A stretch of DNA of 64,000 nucleotides from positions 248,001-312,000 of the forward strand of contig JAEWZT010000002.1 in assembly GCA_023458375.1 (NCBI GenBank). The letters run 5' to 3'. Source of the stretch: Bacillota bacterium (GTDB taxonomy: Bacteria > Bacillota > Clostridia > Christensenellales > CAG-314). Below, piece by piece: positions 33,400 to 41,861 of this stretch (position 1 is the stretch's first letter; each line of letters begins with the position of its first letter). The notes below the pieces were generated by a model. That model was not told the origin of the DNA, did not search any database, and saw nothing but the letters and a program-made list of their open reading frames with translations. The position numbers and the translations under genes are program-made.

Positions 33400-33859
33400 T
33401 TACTGTTTTTAAGAATAAAATTGTATTTGTAGTCGTCACCTTCGTAGGCTTTGCGCTTGCGGGCAATTGTCTTTGTAAAGCCCGGTTCGTTATAGATATG
33501 CCTTGCAACCGCATTATTGGCTTTAAGCCCACGGTAAACTCGCTGTATCCGCTTGCCGAAAGTTCGTATATAACCCTCTTTAATAGCTTTTTTCCCAGCC
33601 CCTTATTTTGAAAACAGCTTGCGACGCGGAAAGCGTATAAATACGCGCGCCTGCCGTAAACCGCAAACTCATTGTCGCCGCTTACAAATTTTGCTCTGAG
33701 TTCGCCCGCTATTTTACCTTTAATATAGAGCGCCCAAACAGCATTTATTTGCTGTTTATATCGCGGCTGCTTTCTGAAATCATTTTGTCGGGGTCTTTAT
33801 ACTGATGCAGGCAAAGCAAGTTTGGGCAGTTTTGTCTCATTAAGTTTTTTTATAATCAT
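33400..33859 (-). pseudogene. Decayed GNAT acetyltransferase
   Basis: From an ATG at 33859 the minus strand reads MIIKKLNETKLPKLAL, stops, then resumes in other frames. Recognisable parts are GELRAKFVSGDNEFAVYGRR, the acetyl-CoA loop region CFQNKGLGKKLLKRVIYE and, after a frame change, NNAVARHIYNEPGF, in GNAT order. At least one internal stop and two frame changes are needed to read the whole protein. It is a second GNAT remnant in the window, independent of the one at 3470. Confidence 0.8.
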
Positions 33860-33916
33860 AACCCGATTACCTCTGCGCAGCTAAACATATTAAAAAGGTT
33901 ACTTATAGTAAGGGTT

Positions 33917-35119
33917 TTACTTTTTCACTTTCTTTTCGTTGTAGGCGATGATGCCCAGCGCCAAAAGGTCAAGGGCGCGCACTAAGTCGCGCTGGCACAA
34001 AACGTAGGCGATGCGCACTTCCTGCTTTCCTTTGCCTTTGGTTGCGTAAAAGCCTTCGCCGGGGGCAAACATTACCGTTTCGTTGTTGTGCGAAAACTCC
34101 GACAGCATAAAGCTTTGGAAAGCGTCGGCGTCGTCAACGGGCAGTTTAGCCATAATATAAAAGGCGCCTTGCGGGGGGCGGCAGACTACGCCCTCAATGG
34201 ATTTAAGTTTTTTGTAGCAGGCGTCGCGGCGCGCCTTGTATTCGCTGCGCGCGGCGTCAAAGTAGCCGCCCTGCATATTGTAAAGCGCCGCCGAAGCGAT
34301 TTGGTCAAGCGTCGCCACCGAAAGCCTTGCCTGGCATAATTTTGTGATTTGCGTTTGCAACGCCCTGTGGCAGGTGATAACGCACCCTATCCTCGCGCCG
34401 CAGGCGGAAAACCGTTTGCTTACGGTATCCACAATTACCGCGTTTTCGCGTATATCTTCAAACTCGCCAATGCACGCAAGCCTTTCGCCGCCGTAAACGA
34501 ACTCCCTGTAAGCTTCGTCGCCTATAATAAAGAGGTTATATTCCTTTGCGATGTCCGCCAGCAGCCTCATTTCTTCCCTTGTTAAAACGTTCCCCGTGGG
34601 GTTGCCGGGATTGGTAAACATTATAGCGCGCGTTTTTTCGTTTATAAGCGGAACTATCCTTTCTCTTACGGCATATTTAAAACCTTCCTCAACGCTTGTC
34701 GCAAGGGGACGTATTACGCCGCCCGCAGCCTTAACGAAAGTGCTGTAATTAGGATAAAAAGGCTCGGGAATAATGATTTCGCTTCCCTCGTCCAAAATAG
34801 AAAGCATCACCATTTGAAGCGCTTCGCTTCCCCCCGTTGTAATAAATACTTCCTCGCGGCTGTAATTTAAGCCTAATTTGGAATAGTAGCCGCGCACCGC
34901 GTCAATAAGCAGCAAAATACCGTTGCTGGGCGCGTAGTCCAAAACGGGCTGTGAAAAGTTTTTTACAGCGTCAAAATAAGCCGCCGGCGTTGCTATGTCG
35001 GGCTGACCTATGTTAAGGTGATAAATTTTAATTCCCTTTTCCTTTGCTTTGACGGCGAGGGGGTGGTATTTTCTCATGGGCGACAAGTCGCATGAGTTGG
35101 CTTTGGCTGATATTTGCAT
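33917..35119 (-). CDS. Class I/II PLP-dependent aminotransferase
   Basis: 400 residues. Fold type I motifs: NPGNPTG (170-176), GDEAYREF (200-207), and the PLP lysine in DTVSKRFSACG (Lys235), with GARIG just after. The N-terminal half contains LNIGQPDI. It resembles aspartate or aromatic aminotransferases of the AspC/PatA type. In an amino acid fermenter it may serve glutamate-linked amino group transfer. Substrate cannot be fixed from sequence. Monocistronic. Confidence 0.9.
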   Translation of the reverse strand: MQISAKANSCDLSPMRKYHPLAVKAKEKGIKIYHLNIGQPDIATPAAYFDAVKNFSQPVLDYAPSNGILLLIDAVRGYYSKLGLNYSREEVFITTGGSEALQMVMLSILDEGSEIIIPEPFYPNYSTFVKAAGGVIRPLATSVEEGFKYAVRERIVPLINEKTRAIMFTNPGNPTGNVLTREEMRLLADIAKEYNLFIIGDEAYREFVYGGERLACIGEFEDIRENAVIVDTVSKRFSACGARIGCVITCHRALQTQITKLCQARLSVATLDQIASAALYNMQGGYFDAARSEYKARRDACYKKLKSIEGVVCRPPQGAFYIMAKLPVDDADAFQSFMLSEFSHNNETVMFAPGEGFYATKGKGKQEVRIAYVLCQRDLVRALDLLALGIIAYNEKKVKK

Positions 35120-35400
35120 TTCTTCCTCCGTGAAAATTAATTATTACTTTATAGATTTATAATAGCTTCTTAATACTTTTTAGTCAATATCCCGCATTCA
35201 ATTACTTCTTAAATTAGTAAGGGGAAGGACACTTAAAATCCCACAAAGGTATAAAAGCTCAGGTGCCTAAGCCTCGCAAATACAGTTGTATATGTTCCAT
35301 CGCCGTTGCTATGTAAGTAATAATAGCATTTGCTATTTATATTAAAATTTGTATTGAAAAAATATCTCCATATTTCTAATAATGACAAGGGAAATATGAT
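35120..35400. other. Spacer upstream of the aminotransferase
   Basis: About 280 bases, A/T-rich. No gene or RNA motif recognised. Confidence 0.45.
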
Positions 35401-35500
35401 TTATTTTCGCTTTAAATCTTCAAGGTGCCTTGTTTGTTCTCTCAACAACTCCTCCTGTTTTGAATGTGCTCGGCTTGCGTCTCTTTGCGCTTTTTCCGCT

Positions 35501-36130
35501 TCATTTAAAGTTTTTTTCGGCATAAGACGCTTGTTGTTTGGCGTATTCTGCTTGCTTTTGAGCGTATTCTGTTTGTTTTTTAGCTTCGACAATCATTTTC
35601 TCACTCGCGACAACACTATCTGACAATAAAATCGCATCTTTCATTGTATCCGCTCTTCTTGAATTAATTAATTCAAATAATAGATTACTCCTATCTAATA
35701 AATTTGTATCGGCAAGCGGAATAAAATCTTCATATTTATTTAAACTTTCTTCTAAATCCCAAAATGTTCCTTTTAATTTATTAAACTCCTCTTGTTTTTT
35801 TTCAAGTTTTTGCTCGTAATAAGGTGTTAGAGTTTTTGTATTGCCATTAAATGTCCTAGCATTTTTAATAAATTTAACTAGAGGTATTATTGTAATAAGT
35901 GCGAAAACGATCATAATAAAAAACGCATCTTTTATTGTAGAAAGGATAATTGTCAAAACAAACATAATAGCAAAAAAGATTAAATGTGTTTTGAATTTTT
36001 TGCTCGCCCTTTTACTTTCAAAGGTCAACGATGATATTTTCTTTTTTAGGTCATAAACCTCTCCGCCGCAATCGTAACAAATCGCTGACATTTTTAAGTA
36101 TTCAAGAATTTGTTCACGTGATAGTTTCAT
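35501..36130 (-). CDS. Membrane protein with coiled-coil tail, possibly frameshifted
   Basis: 209 residues from the ATG at 36130, preceded by GGAGGAAG. A CYDCGG pair near residue 20 is followed by two membrane helices (about 55-97) and a long helical tail with repeats of the type YAKQQASYAEK. The frame stops right after an A7 tract (35511-35517 as T7 on plus). With one A fewer, it continues as TLNEAEKAQRDASRAHSKQE to a stop at 35401, adding about 35 residues of the same coiled coil. Base composition is more A/T-rich than its neighbours, suggesting transfer together with the divergent XRE gene. Confidence 0.65.
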   Translation of the reverse strand: MKLSREQILEYLKMSAICYDCGGEVYDLKKKISSLTFESKRASKKFKTHLIFFAIMFVLTIILSTIKDAFFIMIVFALITIIPLVKFIKNARTFNGNTKTLTPYYEQKLEKKQEEFNKLKGTFWDLEESLNKYEDFIPLADTNLLDRSNLLFELINSRRADTMKDAILLSDSVVASEKMIVEAKKQTEYAQKQAEYAKQQASYAEKNFK

Positions 36131-36172
36131 TTTACTTCCTCCTTTATTCTGAATTATGGGTTTATTTTTACA

Positions 36173-36227
36173 ATATATCACAAAATATGATATATGATAA
36201 TAATATATCAAATAAAATATGATATGT
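36173..36227. promoter_or_regulatory. Two XRE operators in the divergent promoter region
   Basis: ATATATCA-n7-TGATATAT (36173-36195) is a perfect inverted repeat. ATATATCA-n9-TGATATGT (36203-36227) is a second copy with one mismatch. They lie between the membrane-protein gene and the XRE gene, so one repressor could control both directions. Confidence 0.65.
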
Positions 36228-36277
36228 CAATAATAAAATCATAATTTATGAAATCCTTTTAAAAAAGGGCAAGTATT

Positions 36278-36613
36278 ATGAGATTAAGAGAGCTAAGGGA
36301 AGAAAAGGGCTTATATCAAAAAGACATAGGAAAACTTTTAGGAAAAGTATCTAATTGTATATCAAACTGGGAAACAGGAACTACAGAACCTTCAATAAAA
36401 GATATTATTAAGCTTGCAGATTATTTTCAGGTTAGCACTGATTATTTGTTGGGACGAGAAAATGATTATGGATTTGTAGAGGTTAAAGGCATTGAGCTTT
36501 CAAAAATTCAAAAAGTAATGATAAATATCTTTGATAAATTAAACGCTTCGGGGCAATTGAAAGCGGTTTCCTATGCGGAAGGGTTAGCAGAAAGCCCCGA
36601 ATTCAAAAAATGA
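36278..36613 (+). CDS. XRE-family regulator
   Basis: 111 residues with a Cro/C1 HTH (1-60: LREEKGLYQKDIGKLLGKVS, then ISNWETGTTEPS) and a helical tail. It is related to the regulator at 792-1115. It is divergent from a membrane protein, with paired palindromes between, an arrangement seen in small accessory modules. It probably represses both promoters. A/T-rich codon use sets this pair apart from surrounding genes. Confidence 0.87.
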   Translation: MRLRELREEKGLYQKDIGKLLGKVSNCISNWETGTTEPSIKDIIKLADYFQVSTDYLLGRENDYGFVEVKGIELSKIQKVMINIFDKLNASGQLKAVSYAEGLAESPEFKK

Positions 36614-36672
36614 AAATTTAAGCATCATTTTAAAAAGGAGCGGAAAAAATCTATGCAACTATAAGAAGCTAA

Positions 36673-36706
36673 AGAGGGAAGATTATTTAGTCTTCCTCTA
36701 TTTTTA
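36673..36706 (+). terminator. Terminator of the XRE gene
   Basis: AGAGGGAAGA and TCTTCCTCT pair with one bulged G around TTATTTAG and are followed by ATTTTTATC. It overlaps the last codons of the convergent membrane-protein gene. Confidence 0.6.
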
Positions 36707-37193
36707 TCACTTTTTTAATGGCGCGAACCAGTGGCTTATAAAGAATTAAAGCAGTAATAAAGTTTATTGAGGTGTTTATTATAAACACCGCCGCGCCCGT
36801 GCCGAAGCGCGCCCAAAAAGAGTAGCCGTAAAAAAGGTGTTCAACGTATGTAGACTGAAAGCAAAACATAACTGTCAAAAGGGCGGCGACGGCGGCGATA
36901 ACGTAGTCGTTGGCTTTTAAGCGCTTTAAAAAATAACCCGCAACGCATACCAATGGAAAATGCAAAACATACATCAAAACCCAAGGCATAAACCCCCAGT
37001 AGGCTATATCCACCCCAAGCATTACAAAAAAAGCTATAAGCGCAGTGGGAAGCCCCAGCGCCGCCGCGTAAACCAACAGCAAAAGGGTGACGAGTTCAAA
37101 GCCCGCTATCGCCGAAAGGGCATATTTTACGGCGACTAAAAGCGCCGCCGCAACTGCCGCCAAAGCTATTTTTTTTGCTCCCGCATTTATCAC
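36687..37193 (-). CDS. ECF transporter S component, predicted cobalamin
   Basis: 168 residues with a GTG start and five to six membrane helices, the size and layout of ECF S components. It is downstream of a DUF4430 gene, and both follow a cobalamin riboswitch, so I infer uptake of cobalamin or a precursor together with shared EcfA/A'/T modules encoded elsewhere. The fold prediction is by hydropathy only; the ligand comes from the riboswitch. Confidence 0.65.
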   Translation of the reverse strand: MINAGAKKIALAAVAAALLVAVKYALSAIAGFELVTLLLLVYAAALGLPTALIAFFVMLGVDIAYWGFMPWVLMYVLHFPLVCVAGYFLKRLKANDYVIAAVAALLTVMFCFQSTYVEHLFYGYSFWARFGTGAAVFIINTSINFITALILYKPLVRAIKKVIKIEED

Positions 37194-37232
37194 TTATTTA
37201 TCCTACGAAAGAACTTGCAAGCTACTGCTTAC

Positions 37233-37715
37233 TTAATACGGTATTACAATTATAACATAAATTTCGCCGTGAATAAGGGGCAAAAAGCTAGCTCCAACAG
37301 TTGTAGTTATACAAAGAATGCCGTTTTTTGCAGTGTATTCGGTGTTATAAGAGCTACTCGTATCATAATAATTCTCATCGCTTGAAAGCACACTTACCCA
37401 ATACCCGATTGGAGCTTCGGTGTCATTTACACCCGTAAAAAACATACCAAATACAAGGTCTTCCGTGTATAATATTCCCCATTCCTCTTTATCTTTTATA
37501 AGGTCCGCCAAAGATGAAGCGTTTGTGCGCACGTTAAAGGTTTTGTCGTAGCCGTTTTCCTCGTCCACAATCTGAATTGTCACCGTTTTGTAGCTGTCGT
37601 CAAAGGGGCGGTAAAGGGTAAGCCACAGCGTTACGCCCGTTACGGCAATAACTGCCGCGGCAGCTATGACAATAATTTTAAATAGCAGGTCTTTACTGAT
37701 ACTTTTCTTTTCCAT
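37233..37715 (-). CDS. DUF4430 (transcobalamin-like domain) membrane-anchored protein
   Basis: 160 residues with one N-terminal membrane helix (about 12-32) and an extracellular domain. The tail has the DUF4430 pattern: a SLADLIKD segment, then FFTGVNDTEAPIGYWVSVL near 90-108. DUF4430 is the C-terminal domain type of transcobalamin and intrinsic factor. With a cobalamin riboswitch upstream and an S component 39 bases downstream, it is a good candidate for a surface cobalamin-binding partner. Confidence 0.75.
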   Translation of the reverse strand: MEKKSISKDLLFKIIVIAAAAVIAVTGVTLWLTLYRPFDDSYKTVTIQIVDEENGYDKTFNVRTNASSLADLIKDKEEWGILYTEDLVFGMFFTGVNDTEAPIGYWVSVLSSDENYYDTSSSYNTEYTAKNGILCITTTVGASFLPLIHGEIYVIIVIPY

Positions 37716-37804
37716 ATTTTTTCCTCCCGATTTAAGCCTTTTTAGGCAAAAATTTTACTTTCAAAAGGTTATTTTTTCAAAAGCCGCCTTTACGCTTTTA
37801 AAAT

Positions 37805-37838
37805 AAAAAACCTCTTTTTTATCCACGCAAAAAGAGGG
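37805..37838 (-). terminator. Terminator of the cobalamin riboswitch
   Basis: On the minus strand CCTCTTTTT pairs with AAAAAGAGG, followed by TTTTTTATTTT. The upstream GGAGGGAG just after the aptamer can pair with CTCCCTC at the terminator base, giving an alternative structure. Confidence 0.75.
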
Positions 37839-37884
37839 AGGAAAAGATGTTCCTTTTCCAAAAATTCCTACTTTGCTCCCTCCG

Positions 37885-38075
37885 AGCGCGGCATTTTGAG
37901 GCTTTTGCGGCAGGTCTCCTGACTTAAAGGCTTAACCTTGAAAAAAATCGCCTTCTCGCGCAAACGCAATGGCTTTAACCTTTTTTCTCGTATCCTTTTA
38001 CAGTAGCGGGGGCTGCGGAGGCTTTTAACTTCCTTCCCTGTTAGTGCTTGTTTAAGCAACCGAAAAAGCTATTAA
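37885..38075 (-). ncRNA. Cobalamin riboswitch
   Basis: On the minus strand the B12 box AGTCAGGAGACCTGCC is exact (37904-37919 region). Upstream are AACAGGGAA, AAAAGCCTCCGCAGCCCCCG and CTACTGTAA, the conserved core of the cobalamin aptamer. It is followed by a terminator and two genes of a predicted cobalamin uptake system, so it should switch them off when cobalamin is plentiful. Confidence 0.95.
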
Positions 38076-38639
38076 GTTAATCTTATTTTAACCTTTTTGA
38101 AAGGTAAAGTCAACCCCCGCCTAATAATCAGGGGCAAAAAATGTAGATTATAGCTTCAATTATATCGGTAATTAAATTGATGGGCGGTAATGAAAATATT
38201 TCGTTTAAAGCCTTTAAATGGAGAGCATTATAAATTAATATTCAAAATGACGATTGAAGGCGTTTTAATTATTGTGTAAAGGCTTTTACGCTCGGTATAA
38301 AGGTTCTCAGCAATGATTTTGACGCAAGCTGTCAATAAACGTTTTAAAAAGCGCAAAGTAATTTTAGCAAGAAAAAGGCCCCTGTGAAAGGGGCTTTATT
38401 TTGCTTTTTATGCTTTGTCTTCGGTTGCCGCTAAGCTTTCCTTTTGCGCTTCATACTGCTTATTAAAAGCTTTTTGTACTTGCTTTTTCAAAAGTTAGTT
38501 TATCTGTCTTTTTGATTTTCTAGCCGTGCGCTATAATTTTTCAATTCGGGTTTTGTGTGCTTTTGCGCTTAGCTGTTGCTTGTTTATAACGCATTTGCGC
38601 AGTTTCCGCATCGCTAATTATAATTTATTGCGAGTGGCT
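38076..38639. other. Spacer upstream of the cobalamin riboswitch
   Basis: 560 bases. GCCCC (38378-38382) and GGGGC (38390-38394) form a hairpin with T-rich flanks on both strands that may end the minus-strand lipoprotein transcript. Otherwise no gene is seen. Confidence 0.45.
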
Positions 38640-38765
38640 TTTACCCTTTTGCGCGTTAACTTTACTTTGCGGCTAACTTTTGCCCTTTGTCTTGTCGCGC
38701 TTTTCCCCATTATAGTTGCTTTGCCTATGCCAAGCGCAATAATTTTTTAATTAGGGTTTTGTCTT
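38640..38765 (-). pseudogene. Decayed copy of a Big_2 domain segment
   Basis: The minus strand reads ALGIGKATIMGKSATRQRAK, closely like TALSVGKVTITGETRDKAKG in the Big_2 region of the lipoprotein encoded just upstream (38872-41631). The DNA is visibly similar (TTGCCCTTTG-CTTGTCGCGC and CTTTGCCTA-GC-AAGCGC in both). It has no start and frame changes. A fragment of a former tandem duplicate. Confidence 0.5.
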
Positions 38766-38871
38766 CTTGTCTTCTAGGTTTAACTACTTATTTAAAGCTT
38801 TTTTCTTTTGAGCATATAGCTTACCTTTGCCTTATACAACCTGCGCTTTGATTTAGAGCATTTGTGTCTTT

Positions 38872-41631
38872 TTAGTCGGTCAACATTTTGTGATACATTC
38901 CAAGCCAGAATGGGAGGGTATAGGTTGTGCCGCCTTCCATTTGATTGGGGCTGTATTCCTCTAAAACATAAGTTGAGTTGTTAAACTTGTGCAGCCCTCT
39001 TTCGTCGGGGGCGGCGACTTTCCAGTCAAGCTTGGCGCCCGAAAACATTATGTTTATAAGTTGGAGCGCTTCGGAATCTATTTTGCCCGTCTTTATTTTG
39101 CGCTTGCTTGTTTTGTCGTAGCTTAGCCCGCCGCGCGCGCCGTCTATGCCGTAGTCTGAAAAGTCAAAGGAAGCTATGTCGTCGCGCAGGCTGTTTGAGG
39201 CGGACAGCCTCCTTAAATCAAGAGGGTGGCGCGAAAGGGACCATGCGGCGGTTTCTAAAATACTGTTGCCGTAGGCGTCCTTTATTTCTTTATTGGGGTA
39301 GGCAAGCTGATAAATATAATACCACAAAGGGTTTTCGCTGTATTGAATGGATATCCACCATTGGTCTATGGCTAGGCGGTAGTATTTTAGAAGTGCCTGG
39401 TCTTCCTCCATTTGGAAAAGCAGGTAAAAGGAAAGCATTGCCATTTCTTCGTCGGAATAATTCAAAAACATTCTGCAAAGCATTTCCGTTAAATCGCCGT
39501 TGAGGTTTAACTGCACTAAGGCTTTAAATATAGGCGAAAGGTCGTTTGCGTATATTAAAAGGTAAAGCTTCATCTGCCTTTCGTATTGCGCCGTAAGCTG
39601 GGCGTATTTGTAAGCGGGGTCAAGCGCCGCCATTCTGTATTCGTCCTCCCACTTTTGGTCGCCCGTAACGTATGCGGCAAGCTTAAATAAACTAAGCGCG
39701 ACGGAAGAAGTTAAGGGTGCGCCCCCAAGCTGGCTGGCATTTAAAAAATACTCGCGGTTGAACTTGCCCCAAGTGCTTGGCTGCCCAGTGCCGTCTACAA
39801 GCATATAGCCGTTGTCTGAAAGGTGCTGCGCAAGCCTGTCCATAGTGCTTGAAATAAGCCCCGCGATTTCGTCGTCGTCGCCCAAAAATACGTCGTAGGC
39901 GACCTTATACAAGAAAAGGTGCCCTATTATTTCGTCGGAACTGGTGTCGCCCTTGTAAACTATGTCGCTTACCGAAGCGCCCGTTAATGCAAGCAGGTCG
40001 TTCCACAAGCGCGAAGGAATTTCGCCGCTTGCGTCAACAACGGCGCCGCCCCCCTCTTGGGGCGTGCCCGCTATTCTTTCACCGTTAATATGGTAGCCCT
40101 CGTTTTCTCTGCCCTTATCTTTATCGCTTTGGCTTTTATACTGCGCCTTGGTTGATACCGCCGTAGAGGTGCCGTCCTCGTTTACATACCAGTGCACGTT
40201 GCCCGAAGGATTGACGGCTTCCAACCCCTCAACGGAATAGGTGCGCGCAATCCAGCCCTCTAAGTTGCGCGTTCTGGTGGCGTAAAGCGCTTTGTTGTCG
40301 GCGGCGCGCACTGTTTTGTCGGCAAGCTCCTGCCACGCTATACTGTCGTACGGCGCTAAATAGCCGCTTGACAGAAAGTAGCTGTCTTTGCCCCAAAGAT
40401 AATTTTTCCATACCAGTTCCACCACATCGCAAGGCGCAAGGCTTGTAACGTTGCGCGAATAGTCGCCCCCTTTAAGCAGCGCCTCTACTGAAACAAACTT
40501 TGAATTACCCGACAAAAATACGTCGCCGTTGTCGTTATACCGCACATAAGAGTCCACCGTGCCTTGGCGCATGCTTATATTTGCAAGCAGCAGCACCGCT
40601 TCGGTGGTAAGGAGCGCGCTTGCGCGCGCGGCGTCAATTTCCGCTTGGGTCGCGTTAGGGTCGGACTTTAAAACGCTGTAACGCATAACCTCGCCCACCG
40701 CATACATAGCCGTCCAAAGCCCGTCGTTATCCGTTTCGCGGGGGATCCAGCGGTATTCGTAAAGGGCTTCCTCCCCTTCGCCGCTTACCAAAACTTGGGT
40801 GTAAACCGCCTCGGAAACCATGCCCCTGCGCGAAACGTATTGCAAAGTATCTTCTTCAAGCTGCGTTGCTTTTGCGGTTCCGCTCATATCTACCAAAGCG
40901 ATATGCGTTACGCCCGCCTCCATAACAGTCCAAATACCCCTTGCGCCGTCGGACACGATAGCTAAGGGGGCGGTTTCGTTTATTGTGTAAAAATACCTGT
41001 CTCCCATAAAGCGCTGCTGCCTGTCGCGCTCGTTTGAAGCGCTTTCATATAGGCGCAGCACGCCGTATTGGGTAATTGTCCACGTTGCGCCGTCGGAAGC
41101 GGAAACGTTTTTATAGTTTATGTAATTTTTACCCGCAATGACGGTATGCACGAAAGAGGGGATTTGCGCGTCGTCAAGCTCATAGCGCGTAACGACCTTT
41201 TGGGGGTTGTCGCCGTATTGCTCTGCACTTCCCAAATAATTGACAATGTTGTTTGCCCGCGCCGATATTTTTGTGGCTTGCGCGACTGCGTTTAAAGTTA
41301 CGCTGTGCGTTAAAAGAACGCCGCCCTTTGCCTTGTCGCGCGTTTCCCCCGTTATAGTAACTTTGCCTACGCTAAGCGCGGTTACGCGCCCCCATTCGTC
41401 AACGGAGGCAATTTCCTCGTTAGAAGAGTGCCAATAAACCATTCTGTTGGTTTCCCCTTGGGGAAAAACATAGTCAAGGGTTCGGCTGTCGCCGATGTCC
41501 ATTTCCCAGTTCTGAGGCACAATTATCCTGAATACCTCGCTTTCGGTTGCGCTTTTGCAAGAACCAAAGAGCGCCAGCGAAAGCATAACCAAAAGCAAAG
41601 CGATAACCCTTTTTGTTACAGACGTTTTCAT
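38872..41631 (-). CDS. Large Big_2-domain lipoprotein
   Basis: 919 residues from the ATG at 41631, which follows AAGGAGG. A lipoprotein signal ends in LFGSC (Cys25), so it is anchored outside the membrane. Residues about 30-120 form a Big_2 Ig-like domain (YWHSSNEEIASVDEWGRVTA, then LSVGKVTITGE). A central segment, NDGLWTAMYAVGEVMRYSV (about 300), has the look of an alpha/alpha-barrel domain seen in some secreted polysaccharide-acting proteins, and the C-terminal third is helical. I do not recognise the whole protein. A surface glycan- or polymer-binding role is inferred. Confidence 0.7.
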   Translation of the reverse strand: MKTSVTKRVIALLLVMLSLALFGSCKSATESEVFRIIVPQNWEMDIGDSRTLDYVFPQGETNRMVYWHSSNEEIASVDEWGRVTALSVGKVTITGETRDKAKGGVLLTHSVTLNAVAQATKISARANNIVNYLGSAEQYGDNPQKVVTRYELDDAQIPSFVHTVIAGKNYINYKNVSASDGATWTITQYGVLRLYESASNERDRQQRFMGDRYFYTINETAPLAIVSDGARGIWTVMEAGVTHIALVDMSGTAKATQLEEDTLQYVSRRGMVSEAVYTQVLVSGEGEEALYEYRWIPRETDNDGLWTAMYAVGEVMRYSVLKSDPNATQAEIDAARASALLTTEAVLLLANISMRQGTVDSYVRYNDNGDVFLSGNSKFVSVEALLKGGDYSRNVTSLAPCDVVELVWKNYLWGKDSYFLSSGYLAPYDSIAWQELADKTVRAADNKALYATRTRNLEGWIARTYSVEGLEAVNPSGNVHWYVNEDGTSTAVSTKAQYKSQSDKDKGRENEGYHINGERIAGTPQEGGGAVVDASGEIPSRLWNDLLALTGASVSDIVYKGDTSSDEIIGHLFLYKVAYDVFLGDDDEIAGLISSTMDRLAQHLSDNGYMLVDGTGQPSTWGKFNREYFLNASQLGGAPLTSSVALSLFKLAAYVTGDQKWEDEYRMAALDPAYKYAQLTAQYERQMKLYLLIYANDLSPIFKALVQLNLNGDLTEMLCRMFLNYSDEEMAMLSFYLLFQMEEDQALLKYYRLAIDQWWISIQYSENPLWYYIYQLAYPNKEIKDAYGNSILETAAWSLSRHPLDLRRLSASNSLRDDIASFDFSDYGIDGARGGLSYDKTSKRKIKTGKIDSEALQLINIMFSGAKLDWKVAAPDERGLHKFNNSTYVLEEYSPNQMEGGTTYTLPFWLGMYHKMLTD

Positions 41632-41825
41632 AATTTTCCTCCTTACATAAGGCTTTTGGAAATTAGCCGTAATTATTATACCCCTTTTAGAAATTATATT
41701 CAATAGCCCTTTAAATTAAATATCTAAACTTAGCCAAATCTTTGCCCGCCTTTTAAAACCGCAAAAAGCTTATTAAGCGCAAGTATTTTAAAACGTAATA
41801 GACTAAAACGCGTTTTACTAGACAA

Positions 41826-41861
41826 TGAAAAAGGCGCAAAATCAACTTTGCGCCTTTAAAA
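41826..41861 (-). terminator. Terminator of the SDR gene
   Basis: AAAGGCGCAAA at 41830-41840 pairs perfectly with TTTGCGCCTTT at 41847-41857. On the minus strand a TTTTTCATT tail follows. Confidence 0.85.

Noticed and set aside
35401..35592. 63-residue minus-strand frame as its own gene
   Set aside because: It overlaps the coiled-coil gene and continues its sequence pattern after a one-base shift; better seen as its tail.
37868..38059. 63-residue minus-strand frame inside the cobalamin riboswitch
   Set aside because: The bases are fully explained by the aptamer core and B12 box.
38526..38750. 74-residue plus-strand frame
   Set aside because: It lies opposite the decayed Big_2 fragment and spacer; no ribosome binding site.
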